Source: Novosphingobium sp. (lineage in GTDB: Bacteria; Pseudomonadota; Alphaproteobacteria; Sphingomonadales; Sphingomonadaceae). From it: a stretch of DNA of 64,000 bases. Within the stretch, counting starts at the first letter, position 1. Every line of letters begins with the position of its first letter. A model generated the notes under the pieces. It saw only the letters and a list, made by a program, of their open reading frames with translations. It ran no database searches and had not been told where the DNA came from. Location: positions 1 to 64,000 of the forward strand of contig NZ_JAPZQX010000005.1 of the NCBI RefSeq assembly GCF_027531025.1. Reading direction: 5' to 3'. A program made the translations under genes and the position numbers. Shown here piece by piece: positions 58,808 to 64,000 of this stretch.

Positions 58808-60034
58808 TCACGCGCCAAGCTGGTCGAGCGGATTCACCGCCTCGCCATCCTTGCGCAGTTCCAGCGTGATCCGCGGCTGGCCCGCGCCGGCCCTGCCGAG
58901 CGGCGAGCCAGGGACCAGCCGCTGGCCAACGCTGGCGTCCAGCGCGGCAAGGCCGGTCACCAGCGAGGTCCAGCCGCCGCCGTGTTCGATGATCACGATC
59001 TGGCCATAGCCCCGGTAAGGGCCGGCAAAGGCCACCCGCCCGCCCGCCGGAGCGACCACCTGGGCACCCGGCCGGGCGGCGATCGTCAGTCCGCGCGAGC
59101 GCGGCAAGCCGGGCTGTTCCGCCCCGAAACCCGCCACAACCGAACCGGCGAGCGGCAAGGTGAAGCCGGGCAGCCGCACAATCGCGGCAGCCGTGACGAC
59201 CGGATCGGGCGCAGTTCGCGCGGCGGTCGGCTGGGCGGGGCGCAAGACCGGCCCCGGCAGGGCGGCAAGGGCTGCGCGGCGCCGCGCGGCGGCATCGAGT
59301 TCCCCAACCAGCCCGCCGAGATCGCGGGCCTGCTCGGCCAGGGCGAGGGCGCGATCGGCTTCTCGCGCGGCGAGGCCACCCGCCGCGCGAGCGGCCAGGC
59401 GCTGGCGCGATTCGATCGCCGCCAGCGCCTGGCGCCGCTCGGCCAGATTGCGCTGGGTCTGGCGCAAGGCGGCAGCATTGGCCCGGGCCTGTTGCTCCAA
59501 GGCCTGGCTGCGCCGCAGCTCGGCCCGCAGATCGGCGGTGCGGCGCGCAATCTCAGGCAGCATGGCATCCAGCGTTGCGCGCAGATAGACCGCTTCCTGC
59601 AGGCTGCCGGGCCGCAGCAGGGCAAGGCTGGCCGGCCGTCGTGACAGCCGCTGCAGGGCTGCGGTCAGGCGGATCAACGGCCGCTGCCGCTCGGCCAGCC
59701 GGGCGCGCAGGGCCGCCCGGTCACGTGCGATCAACCGCGCGCGCGCTTCGCTCGCGGCGATACCGGCTTCGGCCTGCTGGATCCGCGCGGCCAGCCCGGC
59801 GGCTTCCTGGATGGAGGCATCGACCGCCGCGCTCGCCTGGCGAGCGGCAGCCTCATAATCAGCAGCGCGCCGTTCGGCCGCGCGTCCGGCAGCCTGGGCC
59901 TCGGCCAGGGCGCGCTGCAGGCTGGCAGGATCATCCGGCGTAGGCCGCATGAGAACCGGGTCCTGCGCGGCCACGGTCATGGCACCGCCCAGCACGGCCA
60001 GCGGGATCAGGATCAGGGCAAGCCGCTGCTTCAT
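58808..60034 (-). CDS. EnvC-like murein hydrolase activator (degenerate LytM)
   Basis: 408 residues. Signal peptide, long Ala/Arg coiled coil (about 35-250), C-terminal LytM/M23 domain. The usual HxxxD and HxH zinc residues are absent (PRSRGLTIAARPG and PRITLELRKDG), so it is probably non-catalytic, an amidase activator in septal peptidoglycan splitting. Operon with rlmH and rsfS. Confidence 0.9.
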   Translation of the reverse strand: MKQRLALILIPLAVLGGAMTVAAQDPVLMRPTPDDPASLQRALAEAQAAGRAAERRAADYEAAARQASAAVDASIQEAAGLAARIQQAEAGIAASEARARLIARDRAALRARLAERQRPLIRLTAALQRLSRRPASLALLRPGSLQEAVYLRATLDAMLPEIARRTADLRAELRRSQALEQQARANAAALRQTQRNLAERRQALAAIESRQRLAARAAGGLAAREADRALALAEQARDLGGLVGELDAAARRRAALAALPGPVLRPAQPTAARTAPDPVVTAAAIVRLPGFTLPLAGSVVAGFGAEQPGLPRSRGLTIAARPGAQVVAPAGGRVAFAGPYRGYGQIVIIEHGGGWTSLVTGLAALDASVGQRLVPGSPLGRAGAGQPRITLELRKDGEAVNPLDQLGA

Positions 60035-60043
60035 CGGCGCGTC

Positions 60044-60466
60044 TTATCCCGAACGATGATAGGGATGGCCAGCCAGAATAGCCGTGGCCCGCCACAATTG
60101 TTCGGCCAGCATGGCCCGGACCATCAGGTGCGGCCAGGTCATCGGGCCGAATCCGAGCAGGAGATCGGCCTGGCCGCGCGCGGCATCGCCATGGCCATCG
60201 GCCGCGCCAATCAGGAACCGCGCTTCGCGCACGCCATCGTCGCGCCAGCGGCCCAGCAGGGCGGCGAATTGTTCGGAAGAAAGCTGCTTGCCGCGCTCAT
60301 CGAGCAGGACCTCGCGCGCGGGGGCGAGCGGCGGGGGTATCGTGCCGCCCTGGTCGGGCAATTCGGTCAGGACCAGTGGCCAGGTTATACGCCTGGCATA
60401 GCGGGCAACCAGATCGGCTTCGGGTGAACGGCCGATCTTGCCGCGGGCAATCACATGCAGGCGCAT
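60044..60466 (-). CDS. rlmH: 23S rRNA pseudouridine1915 N3-methyltransferase
   Basis: 140 residues. SPOUT-type: FLIGAADGHG, MVRAMLAEQLWRA and the C-terminal HPYHR. Methylates m3-pseudouridine in helix 69. 13-bp gap to rsfS. Confidence 0.95.
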   Translation of the reverse strand: MRLHVIARGKIGRSPEADLVARYARRITWPLVLTELPDQGGTIPPPLAPAREVLLDERGKQLSSEQFAALLGRWRDDGVREARFLIGAADGHGDAARGQADLLLGFGPMTWPHLMVRAMLAEQLWRATAILAGHPYHRSG

Positions 60467-60479
60467 GACAGCGTGGGGA

Positions 60480-60875
60480 TCAGGCCGCGCCCGAATCCCC
60501 GAAGGCCCACATCCGCTCGAGGTTGTAGAAGCTGCGCACTTCCGGGCGGAACAGGTGGACCACCACGTCGCCCGCGTCGATCAGCACCCAGTCGGCCGCC
60601 GGCAGACCTTCGATCCGGACATGGCCGAAGCCGCCCTGCTTGACCCGTTCGGCGAGCTTCTGCGCCATCGAGGCGACCTGGCGCGTCGAACGACCGCTCG
60701 CGATCACCATATGATCGGCGATCGAGCTTTTGCCTTCGAGCGGGATCGAGACAATCTCCTGCGCCTGGTCATCGTCCAGTGACTGGAGCACGAGGGCGTG
60801 GAGCGAACCCGGTTCCGAGGGCGGAAGCGGGACAGGGGTGCCGGCTGCGGCCGGAGCGTGCGTATCAGGTGTCAT
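60480..60875 (-). CDS. rsfS: Ribosome silencing factor
   Basis: 131 residues. DHMVIASGRSTRQVASMAQ and WVLIDAGDVVVHLFRPEVR are RsfS blocks. Blocks subunit joining during starvation. Usual neighbour of nadD and rlmH. Confidence 0.94.
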   Translation of the reverse strand: MTPDTHAPAAAGTPVPLPPSEPGSLHALVLQSLDDDQAQEIVSIPLEGKSSIADHMVIASGRSTRQVASMAQKLAERVKQGGFGHVRIEGLPAADWVLIDAGDVVVHLFRPEVRSFYNLERMWAFGDSGAA

Positions 60876-60939
60876 GCAGGGTATGGTGGCTCCTTGGGGC
60901 GGGCAGCGCGGTTGGGCGCGGGAAAAGAACCCTCGCCGT

Positions 60940-61581
60940 TCATGGCATGTCGGGATCGACTGGATGGTGCGTCAGCGGATCCCTGAAGGTGCCTGCGCCA
61001 AGACGGCGGGCCCAGTCTGGATCGGCGCGGCGAATGGCTGTCGCCGAACGCGGATCGGGATCGAAACGCAAATGTATCAGCGCGGGTGCGCTCCATCCTG
61101 CCCGGTTTGCAAAGCTGGCTGCAGATCGCCGGTATCGACCAAGCCAGGCCGCAGCGGGGCTCGCCGCAGCGAGGCCATCATAGCCGGGCCGGGCGATAAC
61201 CGCAATCGGCATGGTGCGGGCGATCCGGCGCCAGTCACGCCAGCGGTGAAACTGGGCGAGGTTATCGCCGCCCATCAGCCAGATGAAGCGATTCCTGGGA
61301 TAACGCCGCCGCAGCGCCGCGAGGGTATCGACAGTATAGATCGTTCCCAGTTCGCGCTCGATCGCGGTTGGCACGATTCGCGCCCGGCGCGACTGCTTTC
61401 GCGCCGAACCCAGCCGCGCCGCCAGCGGGGCCATCCCGGCGCTGGGCTTCAGCGGATTGCCGGGCGAAACCAGCCACCACACGGCATCGAGCCCCAGCGC
61501 CTCAAGCGCGAAGAGACTGATCCGCCGGTGCCCGCCGTGCGCCGGGTTGAAGCTGCCGCCAAGGAGGCCGATCCGTTGCAG
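60940..61581 (-). CDS. nadD: Nicotinate-nucleotide adenylyltransferase
   Basis: About 213 residues. RIGLLGGSFNPAHGGH is the adenylyltransferase GxFxPxHxGH loop, WLMGGDNLAQFHRW follows. Upstream of that loop, between proA and the first GTG (61482), there is no in-frame ATG, GTG or TTG back to a stop; the codon giving a normal start (LQRIGLL) is CTG at 61581. Supplies NaAD for NadE. Confidence 0.88.
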   Translation of the reverse strand: MQRIGLLGGSFNPAHGGHRRISLFALEALGLDAVWWLVSPGNPLKPSAGMAPLAARLGSARKQSRRARIVPTAIERELGTIYTVDTLAALRRRYPRNRFIWLMGGDNLAQFHRWRDWRRIARTMPIAVIARPGYDGLAAASPAAAWLGRYRRSAASFANRAGWSAPALIHLRFDPDPRSATAIRRADPDWARRLGAGTFRDPLTHHPVDPDMP

Positions 61582-61591
61582 GGCGCCCAGC

Positions 61592-62869
61592 CTAGGGCCG
61601 CACCTGGCCGGTGCCGCGCACCAGCCACTTGTAGGTCGTCAGCCCTTCCAGCGCGACCGGGCCGCGCGCATGCAGCCGCCCGGTGGCGATCCCGATTTCA
61701 GCGCCCAGCCCGAATTCGCCGCCATCGGCAAATTGGCTGGAGGCATTGTGCATCACGATCGCGCTGTCGACTTCGGCCAGAAAGCGCTCGGCAGCGGCAG
61801 CATCCTCGGTCACGATTGCATCGGTATGGTGCGAGCCGTGGCGGGCGATGTGATCGAGTGCGGCGTCCAGCCCGTCGACCACCGCAACCGCCAGGATGGC
61901 ATCGAGGTACTCGGTATCCCAATCTTCCACACTGGCCGGGGCAATCCGGGGATCGAGTGCGGCAGCGCGGGCATCGCCGCGCAGCTCGCAGCCGGCATCG
62001 AGCAGCGCGCCAACCAGCGCCGGAGCGGCGGGATAGGTCGCATCGATCAGCAGGGTTTCCATCGCGCCGCAGATTCCGGTGCGCCGCAGCTTGGCATTGA
62101 CCGCGATCGCCACGGCCTTGGCCGGATCGGCGGCGGAGTGGATAAAGGTGTGGTTGATCCCGTCAAGGTGGGCCAGAACCGGCACCCGCGCATCGGCCTG
62201 GACCCGCGCGACCAGGCTTTTCCCGCCGCGCGGCACGATCATGTCGATCTGCCCGGCAGCGGTCAGCATGGATCCCACCACAGCGCGATCCTGGCTCGGC
62301 ACCAGTTGCACCGCGGCCTCCGGTACCCCGGCCGAAACCAGCCCGCGGACCAGCGCCGCGTGGATCGCCCGGTTGGAATGGACCGCCTCGCTGCCACCCC
62401 TCAGCAGTGCGGCATTGCCCGAACCCAGGCACAGCGCGGCCGCATCGGCAGTCACGTTGGGGCGACTTTCATAGATAATCCCGATCAGCCCGATCGGCAC
62501 CCGAACCCGCTCCAGCACCAGCCCGTTGGGTCGCTCCGTCCGGTCGATCGTCCGACCAACCGGATCGGGCAGATCGGCCACCGCCGCCACGGCATCGGCG
62601 ATCCCCGCCAGCCGCGCCTCGTCCAGCCGCAAGCGGTCGAGCATGGCCGCGCTGAGGCCTCGAGCTGCACCGGCTGCCATGTCCTCGGCATTGGCAGCCA
62701 GGATCACGGCGCTGTCTTCACGAAGGGCCCGGGCAGCAGCACGCAGGGCAGCTGAGCGGGCCGCGGAATCCATCCGCGCCAGCACGGCCTGGGCCTTGCG
62801 GCCGTCGGCGGCGAGGCGGGCCACGAGCGAATCGGGGCTGTCGATCAGGGGGGCGGAGGCGGCGTTCAT
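61592..62869 (-). CDS. proA: Gamma-glutamyl phosphate reductase
   Basis: 425 residues. Aldehyde dehydrogenase fold with catalytic Cys in [27 protein letters not shown] and [18 protein letters not shown]. Proline synthesis. ATG 62869 gives the normal start. 10 bp before the nadD start codon. Confidence 0.95.
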   Translation of the reverse strand: MNAASAPLIDSPDSLVARLAADGRKAQAVLARMDSAARSAALRAAARALREDSAVILAANAEDMAAGAARGLSAAMLDRLRLDEARLAGIADAVAAVADLPDPVGRTIDRTERPNGLVLERVRVPIGLIGIIYESRPNVTADAAALCLGSGNAALLRGGSEAVHSNRAIHAALVRGLVSAGVPEAAVQLVPSQDRAVVGSMLTAAGQIDMIVPRGGKSLVARVQADARVPVLAHLDGINHTFIHSAADPAKAVAIAVNAKLRRTGICGAMETLLIDATYPAAPALVGALLDAGCELRGDARAAALDPRIAPASVEDWDTEYLDAILAVAVVDGLDAALDHIARHGSHHTDAIVTEDAAAAERFLAEVDSAIVMHNASSQFADGGEFGLGAEIGIATGRLHARGPVALEGLTTYKWLVRGTGQVRP

Positions 62870-63059
62870 GATGACCCCGCGCCTAACACCGGGCACCGAG
62901 TCATCGCAACGCCAATCGATTCGTCGCGCGAGTCATGCGATTCAACGACAAGCCCCCAACCCGGATTCGCTACTGCCCGGTGAAGCTGCTAGCGGGCCGC
63001 ATCGTCTGAACAGACAAAAGCTTGGGGTCGTCTTGCAAAAATTGACAGCTGGCGGGGTC

Positions 63060-64000
63060 ATGGACCGCCTGCGGAGCTGGTTCCCGGATCGCGAGTTTTT
63101 CATGCGGTCGCAGGGGCAGGTCCGTTTTATCAAGGTTTCGGGGCGGATCCAGATGATCGGCGCGGGCGTTATCGCCGCGCTGCTGCTTGCCTGGCTGGGT
63201 TCGATGACGGCCATGGCCGTGTCACAGTATCTTTCGGCCCGCGACCGCGTGGCCTTGCTGAACCGCGAGGCCAAAGTGGCGACCGCGGAAAGCCGCGTGG
63301 CCGAATATCGCGACGACTTGAAAAGCGTGGCCGACGACCTGACCCGCCGCCAGGACGCGCTCGAGAAGATGACCGAAGCCCTGCCCGATGACATCGCCGG
63401 GACCGGCACTGTGTCCGATTCGAGCGGTGAAGCCGCCAAGACGATCGACAAGGTCAGTGCAGCCCTGCCCGAAGCCGCTGGCCTGGCCCGGATCGAAGCC
63501 CGCCAGCTTGCCCTGGTGGAGCGGCTGACCCGCTTTGCCGACCACCGCGCCGCCACCGCAGCCAACCGGATCCGGGCGCTCGGCCTCGATCCCAAGGCCA
63601 TGCTGGCCCGGCTCGACGATCGCAGCGCGATGGGTGGTCCGCTGATCGAACTGTTCGGCCCCGCCCGCCGCAGCCTTGACCCCCGCTTCGTGCGGCTTGG
63701 TGTCAGCCTTGAACGGATGGAAGCGCTGGAGCGTGGTCTGGCCGGCATTCCGCAGCACTCGCCCGCCAACCTCGCCTATATCTCGTCGGGCTTTGGCTAT
63801 CGTGCCGATCCCTTTACCGGCGGTGCGGCATTCCATGCTGGGCTCGATTTCAAGGGCCCGGTCGGTGCACCGATCTATGCCGCCGCAGCCGGGACCGTCA
63901 GCTTCGTTGGCAGCCAACAGGGCTATGGCAACACGGTCGAGATCGATCACGGCAATGGCCTGATGACCCGCTATGCCCACATGTCGGGCTTCCGGGCCCG
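63060..64000 (+). CDS. M23-family metallopeptidase, partial (C-terminus beyond the right edge)
   Basis: At least 313 residues. N-terminal membrane helix (about 25-45), coiled-coil region, then LytM domain: FHAGLDFKGPVGAPIYAAAAG (HxxxD) and RYAHMSG. Likely cleaves peptidoglycan cross-links in the periplasm. ATG 63060 follows GGCGGGG; TTG 63033 is an alternative. No stop before the window end. Confidence 0.92.
   Translation, partial: MDRLRSWFPDREFFMRSQGQVRFIKVSGRIQMIGAGVIAALLLAWLGSMTAMAVSQYLSARDRVALLNREAKVATAESRVAEYRDDLKSVADDLTRRQDALEKMTEALPDDIAGTGTVSDSSGEAAKTIDKVSAALPEAAGLARIEARQLALVERLTRFADHRAATAANRIRALGLDPKAMLARLDDRSAMGGPLIELFGPARRSLDPRFVRLGVSLERMEALERGLAGIPQHSPANLAYISSGFGYRADPFTGGAAFHAGLDFKGPVGAPIYAAAAGTVSFVGSQQGYGNTVEIDHGNGLMTRYAHMSGFRA

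Noticed and set aside
62942..63980. Two minus-strand open frames near the right end
   Set aside because: They oppose a real plus-strand M23 peptidase that has no stop before the window edge and so is easy to miss.

Overview
The window is a high-GC stretch of an alphaproteobacterial chromosome, most likely a member of the Sphingomonadales. The evidence is the gene families: a SciP-type DUF1153 cell-cycle regulator, a DUF3035 lipoprotein, a sucC-etfB-etfA neighbourhood, a petABC operon and a Flp-type pilin. No rRNA or species marker is present, so the genus cannot be fixed. Nearly all DNA from 5.9 to 64 kb is tightly packed housekeeping sequence, often with 1-8 nt gene overlaps.

Region by region: 1-169 is the start of a Flp pilin gene. 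About 0.6-5.9 kb is a compact mobile element on the minus strand next to a tRNA-Gly(TCC): integrase, a 186-aa protein, an AlpA-like HTH protein, a primase-polymerase, a helicase half, two small proteins and a zinc-ribbon-like protein. It has replication and integration genes but no capsid, terminase or conjugation genes, as in a phage-satellite-like or plasmid-like integrative element. 6-9.3 kb holds apt and the cytochrome bc1 operon. 9.5-16.5 kb holds pgeF, pepN, an epimerase-like protein, an EamA transporter, a threonine aldolase-like enzyme, a GNAT protein, a PilZ protein and tRNA-Thr(GGT). 16.6-22.8 kb is a plus-strand run (gpmA, purE, purK, folA, dipeptidase, ribF, GDPD). 22.9-26.7 kb is ileS-lspA-lipoprotein. 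26.8-33 kb holds a CBS-domain membrane protein, an OmpA lipoprotein, an inositol-phosphatase-like enzyme, sucC and etfBA. 33-39.5 kb holds a GNAT protein, a DUF445 protein and an RND efflux pump. 39.6-42 kb holds GlsB, sciP and mnmA.

42-48.8 kb is a GDP-mannose to GDP-fucose block (pmi, manC, gmd, fcl). Its gmd is interrupted by a 1.3-kb IS110-family (IS1111-like) element. The non-coding end of that element can be folded into a bridge-RNA-like target-binding loop whose two internal-loop strands match the two halves of the gmd insertion site. 48.8-52.3 kb holds pdxH, a DnaJ-like protein, a YihY/BrkB protein and fabI. 52.4-53.6 kb is a deletion scar that joins a truncated capsule-export gene to a headless glycosyltransferase. 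53.6-64 kb holds nadE, a secreted protein, coq7, dsbB, ctpA, envC, rlmH, rsfS, nadD (no conventional start codon visible), proA and an M23 peptidase that runs off the right edge.

The strongest leads are the bridge-RNA target loop of the IS element, the integrative element with its primase/helicase split and integrase-side repeats, an in-frame palindromic insertion in ileS, the nadD start, and two independent lesions in surface-polysaccharide genes.
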